From Hasllibacter sp963833115 (GTDB taxonomy: Bacteria; Pseudomonadota; Alphaproteobacteria; Rhodobacterales; Rhodobacteraceae): a stretch of 64,000 nucleotides of DNA. The position numbers and the translations under genes are program-made. The stretch is taken from NCBI GenBank assembly GCA_963833115.1, contig CAWHWS010000002.1, positions 434,001-498,000 on the forward strand, read 5' to 3'. The notes beneath the pieces are model-generated. The model saw nothing but the letters and a program-made list of their open reading frames with translations. It was not told the origin of the DNA and searched no databases. This document shows, piece by piece, positions 34,618 to 45,033 of this stretch; positions within the stretch are counted from its first letter, which is position 1, and every line of letters starts with the position of its first letter.

Positions 34618-34802
34618 GTCGCCGACGCGAGGGGCACGGCCCATGCCAGGCCGATGATACCGACCAGCACGGTTACCAGAACGAGCCCGGTGACCCGTAA
34701 GGGAGGGTTGACGCCGCCGTGCCGGAAGCGGGCGCGTTGGACCGCGCGTTCGAGTCCATCGAGCTGGGCCCCGGCCGCGATGCCATGGAGATCGTGCATC
34801 AT
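34614..34802 (-). CDS. Small single-helix membrane protein
   Basis: A 62-residue protein: amphipathic, charged N-terminal half (AAGAQLDGLERAVQRARFRH) and one C-terminal membrane helix (VTGLVLVTVLVGIIGLAWAV). No family is recognised. Its stop overlaps the next gene's GTG, making it first of the minus-strand tiny-gene run that ends with DUF1127. Confidence 0.6.
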   Translation of the reverse strand: MMHDLHGIAAGAQLDGLERAVQRARFRHGGVNPPLRVTGLVLVTVLVGIIGLAWAVPLASAT

Positions 34803-34922
34803 GTCGTCCTCCTTGCTGTCCTCGGGCCGGACGCCGGATCGGCGCCTGCCCTTGGGGACGAGGGTCGGACCACGATGTTGTCGGAATGTGTGCAGACGAG
34901 CCGGAATCCCGGCTTGGGCGCG

Positions 34923-36497
34923 TTAGCTGGCTATTAGTCCGGGGACGAGATCGGCGAGCTCGCCCGGCACCACGCCCGGACCGAAGCGGCGCATGAGCAG
35001 CCTCAGCGGGGTGCGGACGGCGTTCTCGCGGTGCTCGGGCACCGCGAAGAGCCGGACCGACACGTAGCCGAGAAACCTCAGCAGCGCCCGGCTCCGGGCC
35101 CGGGACAGCAGCATCACGGCACCGCGGGCGCGCAGCGATGGCCTGTCGGGGTCCGTGAACATCGGCTCGAAGAAGAAGCGCGCGGCGGGGCGCAGCGCGT
35201 AGAGCTCGTCGCGGGCTTCGCTCAGCGCATCGCGGTCGCCGCCGGCGATGGCCGCCTGGCAGACCATCACCAGGACGTAGATGTGGAACTCGGAGTTCCG
35301 CTCGCTCAGTTGGGCGGCCTGTCGGAGGCAGTGAAGCGCGCCTTGGGTCTCGCCCCGGAACGCGCGCATCTGGCCCACGATGGCGAGCGTCGATCCCACG
35401 GCGGTGCTGGTCCGAAGGGCGTCCTCGGCCATCCCCGTCGCGAGGTCGAGATACCCCCGGTCGAGGAAGTGCAGCAGCTTGGCGGCCAGCGCGGCCTGGT
35501 CCGGTCGGGGCTGCGCGAAGGGGAGCGAATCGAGCACCAGACGCTCGATCTCGTCCTCGTCGCGGGCGCGGTCGTCGACGCCTCTGAAGAAGAGGTCGTG
35601 CCCGAGCATCACGTATTTCGAGTGGATATGCGCCGCCTGCATCAGCTTCAGCCCCTCGTCGTCCGGATGCTCGGCACGCAGCCGGTGCAGCCTGTCGTCG
35701 TTCGCGGCCCATGAGGCCTGGGTCCCGCGGGGCACCTCCGCGGCGTCGTGCATCGCCACCGGCAGGGGAGACGCGGCCGCCTCCAGCATCGCGCGGGCGC
35801 GCCAGAGCCGTCCGAGCACGGACACCGCGAGGTCGCGAGCGAACGCCGCGCGGGCATGCGGATCGGTCGGGATGATCTGGCGCGTCACGTCGAGGAGATG
35901 GCCCGTGCGCGCCGACCGCGCCGCGAGCACGAGCTCGGGGCCGTCCGCGCCGTCGAACACGGTCAACTCCATCGCGAGCTCCGGCTCGTCCGCGCCGGTG
36001 AGGTGACCCCGCTCGAAGTCGGGGACGAGCACCACCGACCGGTCGCCCGGCAGGTGCGCCCGCGCTCCGAGGAGGAGCTGGCCGGCGAGGTCATGGGTCA
36101 GGCCTGACAGCTCCGGGGGGTCCGCCGGGCTCCGGACGGGGCCGATCACGAGATGCGCCCCCGCCGCGGCCAGGTCGCCGTCGCGTGGCGGCGCGAGCCA
36201 GACGTAGCCCTCGCCGTACCGCGTCGCGATGAAGCGCGGGTCGGTGGCGTCGTCGCCGAGCTTGCGGCGCAGGCGGCTCACGACGAAATCGACGTTGCGG
36301 TCGACGTGGTCCGAACCTGGCTCGGAGATCGCGTCGAGCAGCTGGTCGCGCGTCAGCACCCTGTCCGCGTGGCGGACCATGTGCGCGAGCAGCCGGGCTT
36401 CGGTCGGCGTGAAGCGGATCACGCTGCCGTCGCGACGACGCGCGGTACCGAAATCGATGTGGAAAACGAGATCGCCTATGGCCTGGGGATCGTTCAT
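34923..36497 (-). CDS. OmpR-type winged-helix regulator with large helical effector domain
   Basis: A 524-residue cytoplasmic regulator. Residues about 15-95 form a DNA-binding winged helix of the OmpR/PhoB C-terminal type (IRFTPTEARLLAHMVRHADR; LTRDQLLDAI; VDFVVSRLRRKLGDD; GEGYVWL). There is no receiver domain and no membrane helix, unlike CadC. The rest, about 110-524, is helix-rich and TPR-like (ALHCLRQAAQLSERNSEFH; DEGLKLMQAAHIHSKYV), as in some adenylate-cyclase-linked or HilA/SARP-like regulators. ATG 36497 is chosen for its AGGAG upstream and because preceding residues are unlike the domain. Its likely targets are the tiny genes just downstream or itself. Confidence 0.82.
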   Translation of the reverse strand: MNDPQAIGDLVFHIDFGTARRRDGSVIRFTPTEARLLAHMVRHADRVLTRDQLLDAISEPGSDHVDRNVDFVVSRLRRKLGDDATDPRFIATRYGEGYVWLAPPRDGDLAAAGAHLVIGPVRSPADPPELSGLTHDLAGQLLLGARAHLPGDRSVVLVPDFERGHLTGADEPELAMELTVFDGADGPELVLAARSARTGHLLDVTRQIIPTDPHARAAFARDLAVSVLGRLWRARAMLEAAASPLPVAMHDAAEVPRGTQASWAANDDRLHRLRAEHPDDEGLKLMQAAHIHSKYVMLGHDLFFRGVDDRARDEDEIERLVLDSLPFAQPRPDQAALAAKLLHFLDRGYLDLATGMAEDALRTSTAVGSTLAIVGQMRAFRGETQGALHCLRQAAQLSERNSEFHIYVLVMVCQAAIAGGDRDALSEARDELYALRPAARFFFEPMFTDPDRPSLRARGAVMLLSRARSRALLRFLGYVSVRLFAVPEHRENAVRTPLRLLMRRFGPGVVPGELADLVPGLIAS

Positions 36498-36644
36498 ATC
36501 CGCCCACTCCTCGCGTGACGAGAAGGACCGGATTCCCAAGCATCGGATGACGGCGCGCACCATCCGGGCGCCGTTGGCCTCATGGGTATCGGGGCACCGC
36601 CGGGGGCGCAAGCGCCCTGTCGGCCTTGATCGGGGAGCCGGGGT

Positions 36645-37781
36645 GGCGGCATCCCGGCCGGAGCCCTTCTCGATCTACGCCGCCGCCTCGATGCCCTGTC
36701 TCCGCGCGAGATCGGGCGTCGCATCATCGAGGAGGGTGCCGCAGCCCTCTTCGGCGTGTCGCGCGCCACCATCTACCGGGCGGTTCCGACCCGAGGGTCG
36801 GCGGCGCTCGGACCGCGGCGCACCCCGCAAGATGCCGCAGGCGGAGACGGAGCGGTTCTGCGAGGTCATCCCGGCGCCGAAGATCCGGACGATGAATAGG
36901 AAGGGCCGGCATCTCTCCACCGTTCGCGCCATGGGATTGCCGGGGGAGCACGGTGTCGAGACGCCCGGCGGCGAGGTCCGGGCGCGGCCGGGCCTGCCGC
37001 ACCGCGCGACGGTGAACCGGTATCCGGCCCTCCGGGGCTACGACGACGCCCGCATGACGCGGGCTCCGGCCGCGGTGCGCCTCGAGGCGACGCACGGCAA
37101 CGCGCCTTGGCGGTTCGACATCGGCCATTCCGATCTCAAGGGGATCGAGCAGCCCGGCTGGGTCGACCCGCTCCGCCGCAGCCCGCCGGTGCCGATGTCG
37201 TTCGGCGTCGTCGATGACCGCAGCGGCGTGGCGTTCCGTCAATATCGCCGCGCCCACGGCGAGGACGTCGAGAGCGGGCTGCGCTCCCTGTTCGACGCCA
37301 TGGCGCCCGAGGCGGGCGAGGCGCCGGGGCTCCAGGGCGGCCGATGCCGCTCCTCGACCGCTACGACGCCCAGCCCCACCGGCGGGAGGGGCACGGCCGC
37401 ATCGAGGACCGGATCGCCGACCTGCCCGAGGGCGGCATCCGGCAGACGTGCGCGTGGGACCGATACTGCGCCTTCGCCCGCGCACCCGGGAGCCGGAAGG
37501 TCGGCGGCGATGCCCGCATGCGTGTGGAGGGCGCGTCCGAAGAGGTCGAGTCCGACCTCGCCGGCGCGCAGGTGACGCTTTGGTGGGGGCTCTTCGACCA
37601 TGAGCTGTTCGCCGGGTTCGGCGACAGGCGCTTCGGTCCCTATGCGCCCCCCCGGCGGGCCGATCCCGCTCCCCCGCCATCGCAGGCCGGCCAGGTCCCA
37701 GGTCCAGAAGCGGACCGACATCGCGGCGGCGGTGCGGTCTCGGTTCTCCCGCCGACCCGCCGACATCGAAAAGGACCCGAC
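36645..37781 (+). pseudogene. Broken DDE transposase/integrase (TniA/Mu-like) gene
   Basis: Pieces of one transposase lie in order but in alternating frames. The HTH start PAGALLDLRRRLDAL and ALFGVSRATIYRAV (36650-36790) is followed, in another frame, by RKGRHLSTVRA, DDARMTRAPAAVRL and SFGVVDDRSGVAFRQYRR (to about 37350). It then shifts frame again for LDRYDAQPHRREGHGRIEDR and VTLWWGLFDHELFAGFG (to about 37640), and a last shift ends with PIPLPRHRRPARSQ. At least three frameshifts and no start codon remain. The order and blocks match the integrase-core transposase commonly paired with an AAA ATPase. Confidence 0.8.
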
Positions 37782-38731
37782 GTGCCGACGGCCGAGATCA
37801 CGGGCCGATACGGCCTCGCGCGGGGCTGGCGCGCCGCGGGCTTCTCCGGGACCGGGACGCATCGCCAGATCGCCCGCGCCCTGCGCGGCGGGCTCGGCTC
37901 GGGCCGGCCGATCGCCGTCGCCGGCCCGATCGGCGTGGGCGAGACGATGGTCCTCAACCGCCCGCGAAGCGAGATCACCGAGGAGAGGAGGATCATCGTC
38001 GCCCGCAGCCTGGCGGTGGACACGGCCCGCACCACGGTGCCCACGCTCGTCGCCGCGCCGTTCTACGACCTGTCGCGCGACGAGGCGCCGAGGATCCCGG
38101 CCCAGGGCGAGCGTCGCGAGCGCGAGCTGCGAAAGCTCGTTTCCCGCGCCGGCAAGCCGGTCGCTCTCCTCGTCGACGGGGCGCGCGACCTGCATCCCGA
38201 GACTCCGAACGGGATCGAGCGGCCGATGGAGGTGACCGCCCAAGGCGGCGGCGTGCTCTCGGTGGTCCTCGCCCGCCACTCGAAGCTGCCCGGTGATGGA
38301 GGAGGCCGGCTACCGCACCGACGTCCTCGGCCTCGACGGCTCGGGCGACGAGGCGCGGCCCTACCTCGACCGGCCGTTCGGAGAATGCGCCGCCAAGGGC
38401 GCCAAGGCCGACGATGATGATCACTCCCGACGTCCTCGCCGCGCGCCTGACGACCCCGTCGCAGATCCGCGAGCATCTCGGCCGCGCCTTCGAGGAAGGC
38501 TTCCGCCTCGGCCGGAAGCCGATCGGGCCGGACGTCGTCGCCGCCACCCTCGCGCCGGATTTCGACGACCTGGAGCCCCGCCTGACGCGGCGGGGATAGA
38601 CCATGAAGGCGCTCGCCAAGCAGTTCGGCGCCAAGCCCGGCGAGATACGCCGCCTCCCCGATGGGCATCTGGAGGTCGGTCGCACACGGGAGCTGGCCGA
38701 CATGATGCGAACCGCCGGCCTGCCGATGTGA
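37782..38731 (+). pseudogene. Broken transposition AAA ATPase (TniB/IstB/ExeA-like) gene
   Basis: The partner ATPase of the element. The first segment (GTG 37782) has Walker A changed to GPIGVGET (Lys replaced by Glu) and Walker B PVALLVDGARDLH (the usual DE is DG). It then frameshifts near 38295 to MEEAGYRTDVLGLDG, and again to TPSQIREHLGRAFEEGFRLG and DFDDLEPRLTRRG. An in-frame TAG (38597-38599) is followed by MKALAKQFGAKPGEIRRL to the original stop at 38731. Loss of both nucleotide-binding residues plus frameshifts and a nonsense codon make it clearly inactive. Confidence 0.82.
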
Positions 38732-39273
38732 GGGCGCGTCGCACCGGCCCGCGGCCGTCATCTGCCGCCAGTCCCATCGTCCCGCGCCCGTCGCGGCCGA
38801 TCTGCGCCGGCCTCACGCGATGCGAGCTCGGGCCGCCGGTTGGTCGCAAGCGATCCGCGCCGAAGCTGCCGATGATCTCGCGCCCGCCTGCGGATGATCT
38901 CAACCCGCCACATCCATGCGGCCCGGGACCGAACGGACGGCTCCCGGCACGGCGCCATGAGGGACCCGGCCTCCCGGCGTCCTGGAGGTTCGACGCCGTC
39001 TGTCGTTCCGCGGAACGGCATCGGCGAGGTCATCGGCGATGAGGACCACGCCTCGGACGAGCCCGTCCGCGGGGCGCCGTCAGCCGACACGGCGATGGTC
39101 GTGCCACGCGGGACCAATCGCCTTCGACGGTGCGCGACACGCCCCCGGTCGGACCCCGCATGGACGGCGCCGTCACGTGTCCCCACGTGGAATCACGTGC
39201 CGAGACGAGGTGATGCGCCCGGACGCGGCGACGGTGACCTCGGCTCCCGCACGCCGGCGATCCCGCCGGGGAC
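38732..39273. other. Gene-free eroded sequence
   Basis: About 540 bp between two pseudogene regions, with no credible reading frame or RNA gene. Confidence 0.45.
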
Positions 39274-39725
39274 GTGGGCGCCGGCGGGAAGAAGACCGCG
39301 CTGGCTCCGTCGGTCGGCTTGTTCGGCGCGGTCTCTCGGCAGGCGCGGGGCTGGGTCATCTCGATCCCGGCGATCCCGCTCGGCATGCAGGAGCTGCGCG
39401 ACCTCGAGGGCTTCGCGACCATGGTCCTCGATCACGACCTCCTCGCCCGCCATTGGGTGCCCTATGGCTACGTCTACCCCCGGGTAGAGACGGGCGCCGG
39501 CGTCCTGTTGACCGGCATGTCGCCGACCCGCCGCCGCCCGGCCGCCCTCTTCATCGGAGCCGTCGGCGCGGCCTCGGCGTCCGAGGCGGTCTACCTCGAC
39601 GCGCGCGAGCTCGGATGCGCCTGCGTGGGCGGCGGCTCGCACGTCCCCTCGGCGCGGTCTCCCCGATCGAGACCCTGACGATGATGGGCATGGCCGTCGT
39701 CATGCTGGCGCGGCTGGTCGTCTGA
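39274..39725 (+). pseudogene. Frameshifted MauE/DoxX-like membrane protein gene
   Basis: In one frame SVGLFGAVSRQARGWVISI, DLLARHWVPYGYVYPRVETG and YLDARELGCACVGGGSHVP match a family of small membrane proteins related to MauE/DoxX, including the CACVGG cysteine motif. The expected end SPIETLTMMGMAVVMLARLV follows in another frame from about 39655 to the TGA at 39725. A frameshift near 39650 therefore separates the two halves, and no convincing start is visible. Confidence 0.65.
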
Positions 39726-40369
39726 CGGGCGTCCGCCCAGATCTCGCGCCCCGCCCGGACCCGCCGCACCCGACGAGCCGTCGTCGCGGGGCGAAGGTCG
39801 CGGCCGGACGGGACGCCCGTCCGGCGGCACGATCCAAGTCGGCACCCCGATTGCCGCGGGCCCCAGGGGGCGGGCCCCCGCCGGACGACGCGCCGCGCAC
39901 CGGAGCCAGGCGCCCGTCCCAGCTTCGGCCGCCACGCCGAGGACGGCGGGCTCACGGCTTTCGATGCGTCGCCGAAAGGTGGCGATCCGAGTCGAGGCGG
40001 CCTGACACGCGGTCCCGGCGCGCCATGACCTCCCAATAGGGGGGGCGCATCACCGGGCGGCGATGTCGATCAGGTTCGGGATCGGCCGAGCGACGCGGAG
40101 GAACGCGGATCGAACGAACCGGCGCGGAGGTCGGGCGCGCACCGCGCCGAACCCTGTCATATGGCGATCTCGGGTGGCCTAAACCGCGACGCGCTGGCCG
40201 TCCGACATCCTGTGCCGCCCGATCATGCATGACGCCGCGAAGCTGGCGGTGGCGGCGGCAGGGCGGTCGCGGGCGCCCGCGCCGGGGACCGGGCTGCCCG
40301 GCTCGCCCGAGGGTCCCGGCGGGGCACCGGCGCCGGCCCCGCCGGGGAGGGGGCGTCCGCCGGCGCGTG
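39726..40369. other. Gene-free spacer
   Basis: About 640 bp of GC-rich sequence between the MauE-like pseudogene and the convergent yeiH gene. No credible gene, RNA or repeat was found. Confidence 0.5.
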
Positions 40370-41413
40370 TCAGGTCCCCAGCCAGGCCAGCCCGGCCAGG
40401 ACGAAGCCCCCGATGAACAGCGTCTCGGCCACGATCAGCACGGTCGCCGCGCCGCCCACGTCGAGCATCGAGCGCAGCGACGTCTTCATCCCCACCGCGG
40501 CGATCGCCGTCAGCAGCGCCCATCGCGAAAGGTCCGAGAGCGCGCCGCGCACCGCCTCGGGCACGAGGCCCAGCGAGTTGAGCCCCGCGAGCACCAGGAA
40601 CGCCGCCACGAAGGACGGCATCAGGGGCGGGCGCCGGCCGGACGCGGGGCCGGCCTCCGCCGCCCGGATCGCCAGCGCGAAGACCATGACCACGGGCGCC
40701 AGCGTGGTGACCCGGATCAGCTTCACGAGCGTCGCCGTCTCTCCGACCTCCTCGGAGACGGAGAACCCCGCCCCCACGACCTGCGCGACGTCGTGGATCG
40801 TGCCGCCCAGGAAGGCGCCGGCGGCCACGGGCGACATCTCGAGCGAGGATACGACGAACGGGTAGAGCACCATCGCCACCGTCGACAGGACCGTGACCCC
40901 GAGCACCGTGAAGATCAGGTCCTGCTCGGCGCGCCCCTCCTCGCCCGGCCGGGAGGGCAGGACCGCCGCGATGGCCATGGCCGCCGAGGCGCCGCAGATC
41001 GCCACCGCCCCCCCGGTCAGGATCGCGAACCGCCAGCCCCGCCCGAGGAGCGGTGCCAGCGCCAGCGCGAAGAGGATGGTGCAGACGGTCCCGGCCACGA
41101 CCAGGGCGATCAGGGCGGGGCCGAGGCCGATCAGCAGTTCGACCGAGATGCGCGCGCCGAGGAGCGCCACGCCCAGGCGCAGCACCGTGCGAGAGGCGAA
41201 GGCGATGCCCGGCACGCAGCGCCCCTCCTCGGCCAGGAAGTGGAACGCGATCCCGAAGAGAAGCGCCATGAGCATCGCCGGCGCGCCGTAATGCTCGGAG
41301 ACGAACTGCGCGCACATCGCGAGCGCGACCGCCACCGCCACCCCCGGCAGGACGCGCGAGGCGAAGGCGCGCAGCCCCGCGAGCGCCCCCGCGGGCGAGA
41401 ATGCCGTGTCCAT
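40370..41413 (-). CDS. yeiH: YeiH/UPF0324 family membrane transporter
   Basis: A 347-residue polytopic protein with about ten helices. Family blocks are visible: LGVALLGARISVELL, TGGAVAICGASAAMAIAAVL, FLGGTIHDVAQVVGAGF and AAVGMKTSLRSML. These are characteristic of UPF0324 (Cons_hypoth698), proposed to export sulfate or sulfonate breakdown products in some bacteria. The ATG at 41413 sits at the start of a typical N-terminal region. It has no operon partner; flanks are gene-free. Confidence 0.9.
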   Translation of the reverse strand: MDTAFSPAGALAGLRAFASRVLPGVAVAVALAMCAQFVSEHYGAPAMLMALLFGIAFHFLAEEGRCVPGIAFASRTVLRLGVALLGARISVELLIGLGPALIALVVAGTVCTILFALALAPLLGRGWRFAILTGGAVAICGASAAMAIAAVLPSRPGEEGRAEQDLIFTVLGVTVLSTVAMVLYPFVVSSLEMSPVAAGAFLGGTIHDVAQVVGAGFSVSEEVGETATLVKLIRVTTLAPVVMVFALAIRAAEAGPASGRRPPLMPSFVAAFLVLAGLNSLGLVPEAVRGALSDLSRWALLTAIAAVGMKTSLRSMLDVGGAATVLIVAETLFIGGFVLAGLAWLGT

Positions 41414-43075
41414 GTCCGCCTCCGCGCGAATCGTCCCCCGAGTCAGTAGGCGACGCCGTCCCGGTGGCGAAGGCGCAATCCCGCTCCGACGGGCCCTGGA
41501 GGGCCGAGGGCCCGGCCCGCCCGAACGCCGAGGAGGATGCGCGCGAAGGCGAGCCCGCGCGCGTCTCGGCGGGTCGCGGCGATGGCCCTCCCGCAGCGGC
41601 GGCCCGCGCAGGTGCGGCCTTCACTCGGGGCATCGCGGCAGGGCGCCCGGCGGGCGATGGGGCGCATAGTCGTTCGCGCCTCGGTGGAGGGCGGCCCCTG
41701 CCCCGCCATCGACGGCCACCATCCTCCTCCTTCGTCCGCCCCCATGCACCTGGCCCGCCGCCTCGGTCCTCGTCGTCCGGGCGGCGACGCGCGCGGCCGG
41801 AAGGTCGCGAACGGCCACCCGATGGCCGCCGGGCCGTGCGCGTCCGCCCGGCAGCTCAGGAGCCACGGCGCGCGGTCGAGTGGCGTTCCGCGGCTTCGCC
41901 ATCCGGCACCTCGCGCCCGAAAGCGGCCGAGCCGAGACGTGGACGTCGATCGCCAGGCCGCCCTTGCCGCCCGGGCCGCCGACATCCGCCGGCGCGTTCG
42001 TCCGCACCGGACGATCCTCGGGGCCGTCCGGGGGCCGCTCCGGGCGCGAACGCTCGCGCGTGGCGGGTTGGGCCAGGGAGGGATCGCAGGTCCCGCCGGC
42101 CGCTGGGTCGGCCGGCGCGCCGAGGCCGGGGGCGCGGTCGACGCGAACGCGTAGCCTCGCAGGAGCCCGGCCGGCGCGCATGACGCCCCCGGTCCGGTTC
42201 GACGCCCGGGCCCGGTCCTCCGAGCCGCGCCCGGTCATTCGGGGCGCGCCTCGCGCGGGAGGGACCGCCGCACGGAGCGCCGGGCCCGGCGAGCCGGACG
42301 CATGTGGTGCGAAGACCCGATCCAGGTCGGCGGCACGCCCTTCGGCGATCGAGGCGCCACGCGAGGCGCCATCCGCCACTCGGCCGTCCGGGGCCGCGCC
42401 TCCGCGGACGGCGGGAGGCTCGCTCGAAGCGCCGCACGGGGCCGCCACGCCGATCGCGGCACCGGACGCCGCGCATCCCGCGGGGTGAAGTGCCGCGACG
42501 CCCCCCGGGACCCGCCCGGCGAGATGGCGTTCGCCGAAGCCGGAGAGACCCGGCGGATCCGGGCGGCTTGGGCACGGCATGGCCAGCCGGTGCGGTCGGC
42601 CGAGCCGAAGGCGGCCCTCCGCCCCGCCGGCCGGGTCCAGGATCGCCCGAGGACGTCCACCGGGATCGCGCGGCCGGTCGAGACGGCCCGCTCCCGGACG
42701 GTGAGGGGCAGGCCACTCGCCGCCGCCGGGCCTCCGTAGCACCCCATGATCCCGGCGTCCGCGAACGGGGGGCGTGCGGCCGCGGACCCGGCGGAGCAGG
42801 ATGTCCCGACGGCCCGGCGTTCCGGCGCCAGGGCGAGGGACGCGGCCGCCCGGGGCCGGCGGGCACGCGCGGCCGGCGCGACGTAGGGTCCGGCGGCGTG
42901 CCCCGGGCGTCGCCCCGAGGGCGCGGCGCGGGCCGGCTGTCGCTCGGAGCCGCCATCCTCGATTCCATGGCGGGTTCGCGGCCGGCGCTCGCTCCGCCGA
43001 CAAGTCGAGATGCCGCACGTCCGCGCGGGTGCCCGGTGGGTCGCGAAAAGGGGCCGCGGCGTCGTCGGGGTCCGC
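41414..43075. other. 1.7 kb region without a convincing gene
   Basis: Upstream of yeiH. Several long open frames run through on both strands but are mutually overlapping, Arg/Pro/Gly/Ala-rich and without domains, so they are treated as a consequence of high GC content. The yeiH promoter must lie near 41420-41500. Confidence 0.45.
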
Positions 43076-43279
43076 CTACGCGGAGACGGGCGAGTCGCCG
43101 GCCCGCGCGGCGATCGCCCGGAGCTCGGCGACCGACGTGGTGGCGATGCCGCGCCGCCGCCATGCCCGCGCGACGGCGAGGACGCAGGCGGAGAACTCCG
43201 AACGGTCCCGCTCGCCCTTCGTCAGCTCGCAGGCGAGGAGCGAGCCGACGAGGCCCGAGCCTCGGAGCACGACCGGCAC
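43076..43279 (-). CDS. Small GAF-like domain fragment
   Basis: Sixty-seven residues from GTG 43279, with codon usage like real genes of the window (nearly all third positions G/C). PVVLRGSGLVGSLLACELTK, preceded in frame by PRLARSEVVV, resembles the last strands of a GAF domain, and the helix SEFSACVLAVARAWRRRG fits its C-terminal helix. The frame upstream is closed by a stop only about 100 bp away, so the first half of a GAF domain is missing. It is probably a truncated gene, though a small functional protein cannot be excluded. Confidence 0.35.
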   Translation of the reverse strand: MPVVLRGSGLVGSLLACELTKGERDRSEFSACVLAVARAWRRRGIATTSVAELRAIAARAGDSPVSA

Positions 43280-45033
43280 GACGACCTCGCTCCGCGCCAG
43301 CCGCGGCCGTCCGGGGTCCCACCCCGGCCGCGCGTCGCCGAACCGCCATTTCCTTCGTCTCCTCCCGAGATGTCACGGCGCCCGTCCTACGGTGGATGGC
43401 CCGCACCATATGACCCCACCGCGCCGGTCCAAGCCGGTCCCCGCGGGAGCGATGACGGGCGAGGACCCTCTTCACGTCTCGGCGCGGCGGCACCCGTCCG
43501 GAACACGTCCTCCCGCCGGGGCCGGACGGCCGCAGCCCGTTCGTGCGAGGCTCATCGCGGCGGGCCGCCATGCCGGGTCCGGCACCGCCGGCGACATGCC
43601 GACGCGGCCCGGACGGCCGGTCCCGGCCCCCGTCAGGGACCCCGCCGCGAGGGATCGCTCCGGCTTGCCGCCGTTCCTTCGGGAAAGGCGGGGCGGCGCC
43701 GCGATGGAGGGGGGTGAGCGAAACCGCCGGGCACGCGCCGCGTCCGAGGTGGACGAGCGCGCGGCGCCCACCGATCGGGGGTCGCGGCGCGTGCCGGCTG
43801 GTGGCCCGGACCCGCGTGCGCGGATGAGACGCGAGCGCCCCGTCCGCAAGCCAGCCGGCATCGGCCGGCACCGCGGGCCCACCGCGTTCGGAGGCGCGAG
43901 CCATGGGGCCCCCGGCGTCCGAGATCGGAGCGGGACGAGGACGGTGGTCGGTCCGGCGGGACGCCAACTCGCTCGCCCGGGCCCGGGGCCGCGCCCAGGT
44001 GGCGAGCCGCCGCGCCGGACCCCTATGCGACAGGACGGATGCCGCCATATCGCCCGTCACGTCTTCGCCGCCGCCGGGCGGCCATCGGCCGTGGTCTCCT
44101 CGTCCGCTGCCCGGCACTTGGCCGATCGCCGCTGGAGCCGTGTCGACCGTCCTCGTCGGGCGAGTGGGTAGGGTAATGACATGTCGGCACATGTCCCGCC
44201 GCAGGCGATCGCCCCCTCGGCCCGCGGATCGAAGTCGCCATGTCGATCGTATCCGCCGCGGTCTCGATCACGGCCCGACCCGGGACCGCAGGGCGTCGTC
44301 CCCCGGCCACGCCCGGCATGTCGGAGGTCGTCCGCAGGTCGCGCGGGCCCGCGATGTCCGGCATCGGCGAATGCGGCGACACCGCCATGCGAACCGCGTC
44401 CGAGAGCGCCGTCGCCAGGCGGCCCGGGTCCGGCCGGAAGCCGTCCGGCGACGGGTGCGCGAGCTGCGAGATGCGTGGCGAGGTCGATCGCCTGGACGGA
44501 TGGCCGCCAATGTGGCTTCGGGGACCTGGCGCCACCGAGGGGCGGCGTCCGTCGCGACGGAGCCCGAGGGAGGGAGCCTCCGTCACCCCGGCACGGTCGG
44601 CCACCGACGCCCGGCGGACGGGAGGTCCGCCGGACCCCCAGCCTCGCGTTCCTTCCGCCCTAGGGTGCGGGCAAGAGCGTGAGGCGATCCCGCTCCGGGC
44701 GAGCCGATGGCGCCCGCATCGCGGTCCATTCGCATGTCCGACCCGGCAGGTCCGGCTTTCGGCTGCGCCGCCGCGCGATCTTCGCGGGTCTCCTCGCCTC
44801 TCCGGACGAGACGTGCCCGCGGGATGAACCCGTTCGCGGGGGCGCCCGCCGCCAGCCCCACCCGTGGGACGGCCCGCGGGGCGTGCCGGCCGTGTCGCCG
44901 GCCTTCGCGCGGCGGCGGTTCGGGGTCGCGCTCGACGGGGCGGTCGCTCGTCGACCGGCGCCCCACGAGGCGCAACGAGGCCCGAACCGGAAGGCGATGC
45001 AGGTCGGGAGCGGCGAAGACGGGCGGCTCGCCG
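43280..45033. other. 1.75 kb region without a convincing gene
   Basis: Frames are compositional shadows without domains. A GGAGGAG before an ATG on the minus strand near 43372 leads into an Arg/Ala-rich frame that looks like a frame-shifted GAF fragment and not a protein. No RNA gene or repeat was recognised. Confidence 0.45.

Larger units (their letters stand above)
36645..38731 (+). mobile_element. Degenerate two-gene transposon remnant
   Basis: The transposase and ATPase remnants are adjacent and colinear, as in intact TniA-TniB-like elements. No terminal inverted repeats or target duplications are obvious on either side, so the ends are set by the coding remnants only. The element lies inside a gene-poor eroded stretch. 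Confidence 0.75.

Noticed and set aside
42235..42747. Minus-strand open frame of 170 codons
   Set aside because: Arg/Ala/Pro/Ser-rich and overlapped by equally long frames on both strands; no sign of a protein family.
44023..44604. Minus-strand open frame of 193 codons
   Set aside because: Parts look mildly protein-like, but there is no domain, ribosome binding site or consistent codon preference over the competing frames.
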